Shown here: piece by piece, positions 18,881 through 26,990 of the stretch
How the letters are laid out: every line of letters begins with the position of its first letter
Position numbering within the stretch: the stretch's first letter is position 1
Notes under the pieces: generated by a model
Database searches by the model: none
What the model was told of the DNA's origin: nothing
The model's input: only the letters and a program-made list of their open reading frames with translations
Program-made: the position numbers and the translations under genes
Assembly: GCA_900552135.1 (NCBI GenBank)
Contig: URYN01000009.1
Span: 1-64,000 of the forward strand
DNA: 64,000 nt
Source of the DNA: an uncultured Clostridium sp.
GTDB lineage: Bacteria; Bacillota; Clostridia; TANB77; CAG-508
Direction of reading: 5' to 3'

Positions 18881-18909
18881 ATTATATCAATAAGTAAAAT
18901 TTTATTCAA
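18881..18909 (-). promoter_or_regulatory. Promoter of the FIST-ALDH-ADH unit
   Basis: Minus-strand TTGAAT (18904-18909), 17-base spacer, consensus TATAAT (18881-18886), about 50 bases before the FIST start. Confidence 0.75.
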
Positions 18910-18947
18910 GTATTTACAAAAATGTAATAAAAATGTAATAAACTGTT

Positions 18948-19637
18948 TTATATTACCATTATTACTGCATATATTAATATTCTTACTAGCATTTTTATAG
19001 CCAGTGTATAATTATATAATTTAATTCCTATTTTATTTATTGCTATGTACTCTTGTATTATTTTTTCTTTTTCATCAGCAGTTACTGCTTCTGCTTTTTC
19101 TATGTATTCTTTTGATAGATATTCTGCTCTTGTCATGGCATCTATCTCCAAAAAACTTCTTACTGCATACAATACGAATTGCAAGAATACGAACATCCAT
19201 AAACACATTTCTGATATTGCATAATTTATTATATTAAATAGGTTTAAAATTGCAATTATTAAAAAATATAAATTATTCAAATTTGCAAATATTACATTAA
19301 ACTTCAATATTATTTTATTTTGCGTAGAGTGTATACATTCGTGTATTACAGTCTGTACCCTTGTTATAGCATTTACTTTTCCAATCAGAATTTTATTTTT
19401 CATTACAAGGTACAAACTTGTTCTTGAACTATTGTCCTCTTCTATTTTTACTTCTTCATTTTTCAAGTTTTTTAATGTTTGCTTGCATATATCTGCATTG
19501 CTTGGAAATTTTTGTGCTATTGTGTTTAATTCTTCACTCTCTGCAACTTCTTTTAATTTTTTGAAATATCCAAGTTTTATATTTAATCCTATTGTTAGTA
19601 AAACCATTGCAACTATTACACTTAAAATAATTATCAT
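18948..19637 (-). CDS. Putative membrane zinc metallopeptidase
   Basis: 229 residues. One N-terminal helix (2-20), a soluble stretch, then a zinc-protease-like H99-E100-C-I-H103 motif. Two or three central helices follow, then E-I-D-A-M-T-R-A-E (possible third ligand), and a last helix. The layout resembles the YugP-type 'zinc metallopeptidase' membrane proteins of Firmicutes, but similarity outside the motif is weak, so activity is inferred. GGAGG precedes the ATG. It is separated from ylbF by a terminator. Confidence 0.6.
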   Translation of the reverse strand: MIIILSVIVAMVLLTIGLNIKLGYFKKLKEVAESEELNTIAQKFPSNADICKQTLKNLKNEEVKIEEDNSSRTSLYLVMKNKILIGKVNAITRVQTVIHECIHSTQNKIILKFNVIFANLNNLYFLIIAILNLFNIINYAISEMCLWMFVFLQFVLYAVRSFLEIDAMTRAEYLSKEYIEKAEAVTADEKEKIIQEYIAINKIGIKLYNYTLAIKMLVRILIYAVIMVI

Positions 19638-19659
19638 AAGGTTCCTCCTATTCTACAAA

Positions 19660-19703
19660 AAGAGCGTAATAAATACACCTCTAGATTATATTTATACGCT
19701 CTT
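19660..19703 (-). terminator. Terminator after the YlbF-family gene
   Basis: Arms AAGAGCGT and ACGCTCTT with further AT pairing inside; a short T-run follows on the minus strand. It lies between ylbF and the metallopeptidase start. Confidence 0.7.
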
Positions 19704-19746
19704 ATTTCATTCTTTATTTTAACAATTAACCCTTTTATAATACTTT

Positions 19747-20085
19747 TTATAGTACATCTCTTACTGCTTCAGCGATTATTTTATTTACATCTGTTAGCAT
19801 AACATTGAATTGCATTTCTGCTTCAAAATACTCTTTTATTTTTTCATCTTGTATTAGCTCTGCATATTTTTCTTGTAGCAATTTATTTTGTTCTTGCAAT
19901 TCTGAATCATTATTGCCTTGCATTGCCTTTACTTGAATATTGTATCTTAAATGTTCAAATTCTTCAATTTTTTCTTTCTTGCTTGCATCAGATTCTATAT
20001 TACTTTTTAGTCTCTTATATCTTTCATACTCGCTTGATTCTTTTATTTCTTTTGCAAGTTTGTTTGCCATATCGTATACCTGCAT
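19747..20085 (-). CDS. YlbF/YmcA family regulator
   Basis: 112 residues, almost all alpha-helical and charged, matching the Com_YlbF family. In B. subtilis YlbF, YmcA and YaaT form an Fe-S-containing complex that affects competence, sporulation and RNase Y-dependent mRNA processing. The sequence runs as two long helices with L-A-K-E-I-K-E-S-S-E-Y near the start and a central Q-G-N-N hinge. It is not possible to say which paralogue it is. AGGAGG precedes the start. Confidence 0.82.
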   Translation of the reverse strand: MQVYDMANKLAKEIKESSEYERYKRLKSNIESDASKKEKIEEFEHLRYNIQVKAMQGNNDSELQEQNKLLQEKYAELIQDEKIKEYFEAEMQFNVMLTDVNKIIAEAVRDVL

Positions 20086-20142
20086 ATAGAACCTCCTAAT
20101 TGTACTATTATTTTTGCATTTATTTTTAGAATTATTCAGCCA

Positions 20143-21438
20143 TTAAGCATAAGCGTGTTTCTTCTTGAAACTTAATAGATTTGTAATTTCCTTTTGCGTA
20201 TTCTCCGCTTTTTCTGCTTTTTTTGCTTTTTCTTGAAGCATTTGTCTTGCTTGGCGTTCTGCCATTGTTTGGCATACAGCTTTTTCATAAGTAAAGTGTG
20301 TATCTTGGGCAATCTTCTCCCAATTAAATTGTTCCTTAACTTTTTGTTTTGCTTTTTTTGCAACATTTGTTGCTAGTTGATGGTCATACAATAAAGCTGT
20401 AATTGAATCTGCTATTGAATTTGCATTTCCAGCATAAGCTTTCATTCCATCTACTCCATGAGTAACAATTTCGTCAAGTCCTCCAACATCTGAAACCACT
20501 GTTGGAACTCCTGCAAGCATAGCCTCTAATGCTACTATTCCGAAAGGTTCATAAGTACTTGGGAATACTGCAACATCAGCACATTTGTACATTTTTTGTA
20601 CTTGATTTGAATCTAAATATCCGGTAAAGTATATCTTGTCGTTTAGTCCAAGATTACTTGCTTCCTGTCTTAATTCATCCATCATTCCACCACGACCAGC
20701 AATTATTAATTTTGCATCATGATAGTTTGATAATACCTTTGGCATTGCAGCAATTAAATGTTGAATACCTTTTTCATATACGAGTCTGCCAACATAAAGA
20801 ATAATTTTTTCATTATCCATTGCATATTGTCTTCTAAAGTCGTAATCTCTTTCAATTCCTATAAAGTTAGATAAATTGATTCCATTTGGAATAACATTTA
20901 TTTTTTCATAAGGTAATCCAAATAATCTTTGTAATTCATTTTTCATGTAATTACTATTTACAATTACCTCTGATGCCTCATAAGTAAGCATCCATTCTGT
21001 GTCATTTATGTATCTTTGAGTATCATCATGTATTCCGCTATTTCTTCCTGCTTCTGTAGCATGAATAGTTGCAACAACAGGTATTCCATAAGCATTTTTT
21101 AATGCTTTAGCTGCATTTGCAACAAGCCAATCATGTGCATGAATAACGTCAAATCCACCTTCTTTGTTTATGATTTCTGTAGCTTTTGATACTAGATTGA
21201 AATTTAATTGTAGTATCCAGTCAATAAAATTGTTTGGGTGAATCATATAGTTATCTACTCTATAAACATTTACCCCTTTGTCATTTTCGTATTCTGGTAC
21301 ATCTGCGCTATCTCTGTATGTTACAACTGTAACCTCGTGTCCGTCCTTTATAAGTCTCTTAGATAAGTCGTGTACAACTCTTGCTATTCCGCCAACAATC
21401 CTTGGTGGATATTCCCATGTTAGCATTAATATCTTCAT
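20143..21438 (-). CDS. Family 4 glycosyltransferase, glycogen-synthase-like
   Basis: 431 residues with a GT-B fold. The N-terminal domain starts K-I-L-M-L-T-W-E-Y-P-P-R-I-V-G-G-I-A-R and has H-A-H-D-W-L near 105. The C-terminal domain has Y-V-G-R-L-V-Y-E-K-G and the family's E-P-F-G-I-V-A-L-E-A-M donor-binding motif. Proteins of this shape beside GH57 branching enzymes are usually alpha-glucan synthases; that is inference from context. The tail (~40 residues) is Lys/Ala/Gln-rich. The ATG at 21438 is preceded by GGGAG at good spacing; a GTG six codons upstream overlaps that site. It diverges from the DUF4912 and GH57 genes. Confidence 0.85.
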   Translation of the reverse strand: MKILMLTWEYPPRIVGGIARVVHDLSKRLIKDGHEVTVVTYRDSADVPEYENDKGVNVYRVDNYMIHPNNFIDWILQLNFNLVSKATEIINKEGGFDVIHAHDWLVANAAKALKNAYGIPVVATIHATEAGRNSGIHDDTQRYINDTEWMLTYEASEVIVNSNYMKNELQRLFGLPYEKINVIPNGINLSNFIGIERDYDFRRQYAMDNEKIILYVGRLVYEKGIQHLIAAMPKVLSNYHDAKLIIAGRGGMMDELRQEASNLGLNDKIYFTGYLDSNQVQKMYKCADVAVFPSTYEPFGIVALEAMLAGVPTVVSDVGGLDEIVTHGVDGMKAYAGNANSIADSITALLYDHQLATNVAKKAKQKVKEQFNWEKIAQDTHFTYEKAVCQTMAERQARQMLQEKAKKAEKAENTQKEITNLLSFKKKHAYA

Positions 21439-21649
21439 TAGATAATCTCCCTTCACAAAGTTTTCTTTGGTTTTCTACTTCGTATATTTTTCACAGATAC
21501 ATTTTATACAAAAAAAATACAAATGTAAACATTTTTTGATAAAAAAATTTAAATTTTTTTAGTTTTATTTTCCAATTTCTATTGAATTTATTTTTATTTT
21601 GATATAGGATATAATAAGATTTTATGTGAGTAAAACTAAGGAGGAAAAA

Positions 21650-22702
21650 ATGCCAAGAAAACCAGCAAATAAATTAAACGAAAATGAAGAAGTATCAAAG
21701 AAGAAAACCTCTGGTAGCGTTGAAAAAAAAGCAACCAAGAAATCTGCAACCGATTCAGCCACAACTACAAAGGCTACAGCTGTAAAGACCGCAAAAGTTA
21801 CAGCTGCAAAAGATACTGCTGTAAAAGCCTCAAGAACTACAGCTAAGAAGGAGCCTTCTACTAAGAAAGTTGCAAGTTCAAAAGAGACTAAAAAAACAAG
21901 TAAGAGTACAACTGCTAAAAAGTCTGCCGAAAAAACAGCTAAGACTACTTCTAAAAAATCAACTGGCACTGCTTCTAAAAAGACTACTGCAAAAAAAGCA
22001 ACTACTACAAAAGCAAAAAGAGCTACACGTACAAAAAAAGCAATTCTTGCAGATATAAATCCAGATGAGATAACTTCTTCAACAAATTTAACTGAAAAAA
22101 TCGAGATTTTAGAATATTACGATTTACCTTATAGGTATAATCAAACGGTAGTTAAAGTTCTCGCACAAACTCCAACAACTCTATTTATTTACTGGGATAT
22201 TTCTGATAAAGATAGAGAAAATTTCATTAGGCAATATGGAGCTGATTTTTTCAACAATACAAAGCCAGTTCTTATAATTCATAACAAAACCATGAATTAC
22301 TCTTTCGAGATTGAAATTGATGATTTTGCTAACAGTTGGTACCTTCATGTAAATGATTCAAATTGCGAGTATTATGTAGAATTAGGACGTAGACCAAAAT
22401 ATAATAATTCTGAACCACAAATTAATATTCCAAATAATTATTTATATGTTTCTTCATCAAACGAGATTGATTCTCCAAATGATCACGTTTTGTTTGATAA
22501 AGCTTTAAAAACCGTCTACTTCAAAGATGTAAAAACAAATATTGTTACTGCAAAAGATATTACTTCTATTTCATTCTTGCGTAATATGGGCAGAATTTAC
22601 AACTTATACGATTTATATAGTGACTTTACGAAGAATGCTTGGATTAATCATTGGCAATTAGATTTAAAAACTCCATCATCATCAAGTTCAACATTCAAAT
22701 AA
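21650..22702 (+). CDS. DUF4912 protein with histone-H1-like tail
   Basis: 350 residues. The first ~135 are a low-complexity Lys/Ala/Thr/Ser tail like eukaryotic histone H1 and bacterial Hc1-type tails, probably disordered and nucleic-acid or polyanion binding. From about residue 145 comes a DUF4912 domain, with L-P-Y-R-Y-N-Q-T, T-L-F-I-Y-W-D-I-S and S-W-Y-L-H-V motifs. DUF4912 genes often lie beside GH57 branching enzymes, as here; the domain may bind glucan, which is inference. The start at 21650 has AAGGAGG; an upstream GTG has none. A -10 TATAAT lies near 21609. Confidence 0.8.
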   Translation: MPRKPANKLNENEEVSKKKTSGSVEKKATKKSATDSATTTKATAVKTAKVTAAKDTAVKASRTTAKKEPSTKKVASSKETKKTSKSTTAKKSAEKTAKTTSKKSTGTASKKTTAKKATTTKAKRATRTKKAILADINPDEITSSTNLTEKIEILEYYDLPYRYNQTVVKVLAQTPTTLFIYWDISDKDRENFIRQYGADFFNNTKPVLIIHNKTMNYSFEIEIDDFANSWYLHVNDSNCEYYVELGRRPKYNNSEPQINIPNNYLYVSSSNEIDSPNDHVLFDKALKTVYFKDVKTNIVTAKDITSISFLRNMGRIYNLYDLYSDFTKNAWINHWQLDLKTPSSSSSTFK

Positions 22703-22717
22703 AATTAACTTTTCGCC

Positions 22718-22748
22718 TGAGTGCCTCCACTTAGAGTGCTGGCACTCA
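22718..22748 (+). repeat. Hairpin between DUF4912 and GH57 genes
   Basis: Perfect 8-bp arms TGAGTGCC and GGCACTCA with a 15-base loop, about 28 bases before the GH57 start. There is no T-run, so it is more likely an mRNA-stability or regulatory hairpin than a terminator. Confidence 0.6.
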
Positions 22749-22776
22749 TGTATTATTATAAAAAGGAGAATTCATA

Positions 22777-24372
22777 ATGAAAAAAAATCCAAAGGGTTAT
22801 GTAAGTTTTGTACTTCATGCACATTTGCCATTTGTTTATCATCCAGAAAGCGAAGACTATTTGGAGGAGCAATGGCTTTTTGAAGCAATATCAGAAACTT
22901 ATATTCCCCTTCTTTTAAATTTTGATAAATTAGTAAAAGAGCATGTAGACTTTAGAATAACAATGTCTATGACTCCTCCTTTACTAAATATGTTAGATAA
23001 TAAATTATTACAAGATAGATATATAAAATATTTGCAATCACACATCGAACTTGCCCAAAAAGAAATTGTTAGAAATGCTGACAATGAACAGCTAAAAAAT
23101 TTAGCAAAATATTATGTTGATAGATATTCAAATGATTTATACACTTTCAAAGATGTATATAAGTGCAATATCATCAATGGTTTCAAACATTTCCAAGACA
23201 TTGGCGTTCTTGAAATTATAACTTGTGGTGCAACACACGGTTACTTCCCTATTCTATATGTTAATGAGAAAACAGTTAGAGCCCAAATTGCTGTCGGTGT
23301 AAAATGTTATGAAAAATATTTTGGTAGAAAGCCTCGTGGAATCTGGCTTCCGGAGTGTGGATATGTTCCAGAGGCAGATAAGTATTTACGCGAGTTTGGA
23401 ATACAATATGTAATTACTGAAACTCATGGCATTCTATATGCTAACCCAACTCCTGTTTATGGAACATTTGCACCTATCGTTTCTCCTGATGGAATTGTAG
23501 CTTTCGGTCGTGATTTAGAATCTTCAAGACAAGTTTGGAGTTCTATTAATGGTTATCCAGGAGATTACAACTACAGAGAATGGTATAGAGATATTGGTTA
23601 CGATGCCCCTTACGACTATATAAAACCTTATATTGCATGTAATGGTGCAAGAGTTCCAACTGGCATAAAATACTATAGAATAACTGGAAAAGACTGCGAA
23701 AAAGATTATTATAATGTTCAATGGGCTTGGGATTCCATCAATAAGCAAGCAGGACACTTCTTCGATTCACGAGAAACACAAATAACCGAAGCAAGTGCAT
23801 TTACTGCTAATCCCCCTATCATACTTTGTCCTTACGATGCCGAACTTTATGGACACTGGTGGTATGAAGGTCCAAATTGGTTGTATACTTTATTTAAGAA
23901 AATTTATTACGACAAATGCGACTTTGATTTAATAACGCCAAGCGAATATATAGACAAATATCCACAAATGCAAGTTGCAACTCCATGCAGATCAAGTTGG
24001 GGTGCAAATGGGTACAGCGAAGTTTGGTTAAACAGAAGCAACGATTATGTTCACAGACACCTTCATGTTGCTGGTGATAGAATGGTTGAACTTGCAAACT
24101 TATATCCTGACGAGCCTTCAGATTCACTACTTCGAAAAGCTTTAAACCAATGTGCGCGCGAATTGCTTCTTGCCCAAAGCAGTGATTGGTTATTTATAAT
24201 AACCAATGGAACTATGGTAGACTATGCAAAAAAAAGAATTAAAGATCATATTGGAAGATTTACAAAATTGTATCTTGAGATAAAAGATAATAAAATAGAT
24301 GAAAACTATTTAAAGAAAATAAGCGAAATGGACTGTATCTTCCCTGAAATAGATTACATGATTTATAGATAA
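22777..24372 (+). CDS. GH57 1,4-alpha-glucan branching enzyme
   Basis: 531 residues. GH57 branching enzymes cut alpha-1,4 chains and reattach them as alpha-1,6 branches in glycogen-like glucans. The entry H14-A-H16-L-P, the nucleophile E193 in W-L-P-E-C-G-Y and the acid/base D354 in C-P-Y-D-A-E-L-Y-G-H-W-W are visible. The C-terminal ~110 residues, with A-N-G-Y-S-E-V-W-L-N and Q-S-S-D-W-L-F, form the DUF1957 domain typical of branching enzymes rather than amylases. AAAGGAG precedes the ATG. With the divergent GT4 it forms a glucan-building block. Confidence 0.9.
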   Translation: MKKNPKGYVSFVLHAHLPFVYHPESEDYLEEQWLFEAISETYIPLLLNFDKLVKEHVDFRITMSMTPPLLNMLDNKLLQDRYIKYLQSHIELAQKEIVRNADNEQLKNLAKYYVDRYSNDLYTFKDVYKCNIINGFKHFQDIGVLEIITCGATHGYFPILYVNEKTVRAQIAVGVKCYEKYFGRKPRGIWLPECGYVPEADKYLREFGIQYVITETHGILYANPTPVYGTFAPIVSPDGIVAFGRDLESSRQVWSSINGYPGDYNYREWYRDIGYDAPYDYIKPYIACNGARVPTGIKYYRITGKDCEKDYYNVQWAWDSINKQAGHFFDSRETQITEASAFTANPPIILCPYDAELYGHWWYEGPNWLYTLFKKIYYDKCDFDLITPSEYIDKYPQMQVATPCRSSWGANGYSEVWLNRSNDYVHRHLHVAGDRMVELANLYPDEPSDSLLRKALNQCARELLLAQSSDWLFIITNGTMVDYAKKRIKDHIGRFTKLYLEIKDNKIDENYLKKISEMDCIFPEIDYMIYR

Positions 24373-24769
24373 AATTTACAAATAAATTTATAGATAATTT
24401 ACAGACAAAATTTATACTCATAGATATAATTTATAAATAAATATATATAAATTTATTACTAATTTTTTAATTATACTTTTTATAAAATAAGCATGAATTC
24501 ATTTTTAAATTTTGAATTCGTGTTTTTTATTTCTTTTTAGTCCTTAATATTTAGTGATTTATAAAATTTCTTCTTTCATAACTTAAGTTTTCTTTCAATT
24601 ATATTTCTCATACTTTTAATTTCCAACATTTAAATCTTTTCATATTCATTTTTCTTTTGGTCAAGTTTCATTTTCTTTTTATTGGAATATTATTGTATAT
24701 CAAGATTATTTTTGTAAATACTAATACAAAATATTTTAGAAATGTATAGAAAGGATTGCTTGATTCACA
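24373..24769. other. AT-rich gap between GH57 and ytxC
   Basis: 397 bases without a credible gene. Directly after the GH57 stop there are several TTTATA/AAATTTA-type repeats, then the terminator at 24492-24528, then plain AT-rich sequence up to ytxC. Confidence 0.6.
24492..24528 (+). terminator. Terminator of the DUF4912-GH57 transcript
   Basis: CATGAATTCA and TGAATTCGTG pair over 10 positions (one G-T) with an 11-base loop, followed by six T. Confidence 0.8.
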
Positions 24770-25705
24770 ATGATTTCACTTTGTATAAAAAGCAACAAAA
24801 ATGATATTATAGATTTTTTATTCTCAGACATAGCAAATATTGATTTAGACAATATTACTTTTGTTAAGAAACAATTTTCAAAGTACATTAATCTAATAGT
24901 TCATTACTCTGGCAACAATGAATCCGAATTTTATAGTGCATTAAGCAATTCTATTGCGAATTGTATATTGTGCTGTTACGAAGAAAAAATTATTCATAAA
25001 TTGTCTATGCAAAATTATTTTTATTTTGACAATGACGATATAGTGTGTATCGAAAAAATATGTAATTTGTTACTCTCTGATGCCAAGTGTGTTTCATGTG
25101 AATCAGACGATAAATTCTTTAGTGCAATTAATCATATAGACAATCCTGAATTTGATTCTGTACTTTCAGAAATAGCCAATAGGAAAAATATTCTATGGTG
25201 CAAGGTTTTAAAATATATTTCTTCACATAAAAGCATTCTTCTAGAAGGATTTATTACATTCAGAATAAAAGATTATATCGATATTTTAGATAATGCAGTT
25301 GATTTTTCAGTCAGCCAATTTGTGATAAATCGTGAATACACTGAATTTATTGATTTATTAAAAATCTATATAAACTCTCACCAAATAAATTGCAATCTTG
25401 TACATTTGGTATATGTTAATAATGAATCACTTTTATTAGATGAAGAGAAGAATATTATTTCATTGACAAAAAATAATTTGGATACAAAATTTTTGTCAGA
25501 CATAACCTTCTCTTCAAATGACTATGCACTAAATTCCCTTTTAACTTTATTGCCAAAAAAGATTATTATTCATTTAATAAATCCCGAAGATGATTTTATA
25601 AATACTATAAAATCTATTTTTTGCGATAGAGTTACTATTTGTACTAATTGCAATATTTGCAAGACTTACAGACTACTAAATAATGAGCAAGGATTAAACA
25701 GCTAA
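24770..25705 (+). CDS. ytxC: YtxC-like protein
   Basis: 311 residues. The hallmark is the central block L-L-E-G-F-I-T-F-R-I-K-D-Y followed by F-V-I-N-R-E-Y-T-E-F-I-D-L-L, diagnostic for the YtxC family of spore-forming Firmicutes, listed as sporulation-related but without known activity. The C-terminal end has a C-T-N-C-N-I-C cluster that could bind metal. The N-terminal third is divergent. A weak AAAGGA lies about 16 bases before the ATG. It stands alone on the plus strand. Confidence 0.8.
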   Translation: MISLCIKSNKNDIIDFLFSDIANIDLDNITFVKKQFSKYINLIVHYSGNNESEFYSALSNSIANCILCCYEEKIIHKLSMQNYFYFDNDDIVCIEKICNLLLSDAKCVSCESDDKFFSAINHIDNPEFDSVLSEIANRKNILWCKVLKYISSHKSILLEGFITFRIKDYIDILDNAVDFSVSQFVINREYTEFIDLLKIYINSHQINCNLVHLVYVNNESLLLDEEKNIISLTKNNLDTKFLSDITFSSNDYALNSLLTLLPKKIIIHLINPEDDFINTIKSIFCDRVTICTNCNICKTYRLLNNEQGLNS

Positions 25706-25779
25706 TTCATATTGATTTTATATTCATCTTCAATAGGTCTTCCACCTGTTGAAGCTCTTTCATATGCTGAAGCAATCCA
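25702..25779 (-). pseudogene. Possible C-terminal gene remnant
   Basis: A 25-codon open stretch with a protein-like ending (W-I-A-S-A-Y-E-R-A-S-T-G-G-R-P-I-E-D) runs from a stop codon at 25780-25782 to a TAG at 25702-25704. It has no start codon or ribosome-binding site. The pattern of small residues, T-G-G and a charged tail resembles the end of an enzyme, loosely of Gfo/Idh oxidoreductases. It could be chance. Confidence 0.3.
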
Positions 25780-25836
25780 TTAGTTGCTCTTTATAAAAAA
25801 TAAATCAAATTGAGTTTTATTTTATATTTTTATACT

Positions 25837-26169
25837 TTATATGATAGCTTTGAATGTATAAACATTTTTATAACCATTTTGCATTAATATTTCTTTTACA
25901 ATCCTGCTTCTCTTTCCTGATTTACAATAAAGCAATATAATCTCGTCCCTATCTTGTATTTCAGTTATTATATTTTCGGCTTCATAAATTGGTATATTAA
26001 TAGCTCCAGTCAAATGTCTTTCACGATATTCTTCAGGAGAACGCACATCTATTATTACAGCCTTCTCCCTATTATATATTTCAATAGCCTCATCGTAGGT
26101 TAAATCTGTTTTATCTATTCTTGAGAGAACCTTATTGCAAAGTCTTTTATATATATTTCTGAATTGCAT
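25837..26169 (-). CDS. Rhodanese-like domain protein
   Basis: 110 residues, a single rhodanese domain. The active-site loop is Y-C-K-S-G-K-R-S-R, with Cys as the persulfide-carrying nucleophile, and the CH2A-like element D-V-R-S-P-E-E-Y-R-E-R-H-L-T-G-A-I-N-I-P is intact. It may act as a sulfur carrier or transferase in the cytosol. I chose the ATG at 26169 because GGAG lies 9 bases before it; the upstream ATG at 26184 sits in the T-run of the preceding terminator. Confidence 0.87.
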   Translation of the reverse strand: MQFRNIYKRLCNKVLSRIDKTDLTYDEAIEIYNREKAVIIDVRSPEEYRERHLTGAINIPIYEAENIITEIQDRDEIILLYCKSGKRSRIVKEILMQNGYKNVYTFKAII

Positions 26170-26184
26170 ATTATCACACTCCAT

Positions 26185-26222
26185 AAAAAAAGTTATTGAT
26201 AATATATTCTATTATCAATAAC
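26185..26222 (-). terminator. Terminator after secF
   Basis: Perfect 12-bp stem GTTATTGATAAT/ATTATCAATAAC with a 7-base loop, then a run of T on the minus strand. It separates the secDF transcript from the rhodanese gene. Confidence 0.85.
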
Positions 26223-26351
26223 CTCTTTTTGTTAATTTTATGTTAATTTTGTGCTAATTATTTATTATTAATTTCATTACTTTATTTTGTTTCAATATTT
26301 TATTTTTTGTTATTTTATTTTCAAATTCTCCATTTCATTTGACTTTTCAAA

Positions 26352-26990
26352 CTATGCTTCTTTTGAGTTCTTCTTTTTTCCAAAATAAATCATTGTAATT
26401 GTTATTGATGCTATATAAACAACAACTGCAATTATTGAGGTTAGTCTATTAATTGGTATTCTTGTAACAGCATATAAACTTGATAATATTGCTTGTGGTG
26501 CGACTATTGCCATTGCTGTAGTATATAAAACATATAATATTCCTTGCTTTCTATATACAATCATTGCATATAAAATTGTAACAATACTTAATATTGATAT
26601 TGGTAATATGTATGGCTTTATTAATGTACGCAATCTTACATTTGCATTTTGAACTACTTCAACATCATCTATTGAATTTTCTAGTTCATACTTTTCATTT
26701 ATCTTTGTATTTAGTTCATTTATTTGTCCTTCAGATGCTTCTTTTACTGTTATTTGAACCATATCTTCATATAACTCTACTTTTTGTATAATTACTCTCT
26801 GTCCCTTGAATACCTCTGATGTAATTTGCTTAATGTCATTTATCTCAAAAGTTTTTCCTATATTAATTGCAATTTGAGTATTCTCTGAATATTTTAATCC
26901 AACATTAAAACCTTTTACTGCTATCACAATTATTCCTGCAATTAGTAAACATATTAATAAAATTGAAACTACCCTTTTCATTACCTTCAT
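26352..26990 (-). CDS. secF: SecF-like protein translocase subunit, short and divergent
   Basis: 212 residues, against about 300 for typical SecF. A first helix (8-27) is followed by V-G-L-K-Y-S-E-N-T-Q-I in the place of the SecF G-x-D-F-T-G-G-T motif, a soluble P4-like segment to about 120, then four hydrophobic segments. The canonical G-Y-S-L-N-D-T-V-V-V-F-D block is not present. SecDF uses the proton-motive force to pull exported proteins. Identification rests on its position directly after a SecD-like gene (1-base overlap TAATG), in the queA-tgt-yajC-secD-secF order, and on topology. A second start three codons in is possible. Confidence 0.7.
   Translation of the reverse strand: MKVMKRVVSILLICLLIAGIIVIAVKGFNVGLKYSENTQIAINIGKTFEINDIKQITSEVFKGQRVIIQKVELYEDMVQITVKEASEGQINELNTKINEKYELENSIDDVEVVQNANVRLRTLIKPYILPISILSIVTILYAMIVYRKQGILYVLYTTAMAIVAPQAILSSLYAVTRIPINRLTSIIAVVVYIASITITMIYFGKKKNSKEA

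Noticed and set aside
22718..22748. Hairpin with GAGTGC arms as a second CIRCE
   Set aside because: CIRCE needs TTAGCACTC-N9-GAGTGCTAA; here the arms are in the reverse order (GAGTGC first, GCACTC second) with a 15-base loop, and the genes are not chaperones.
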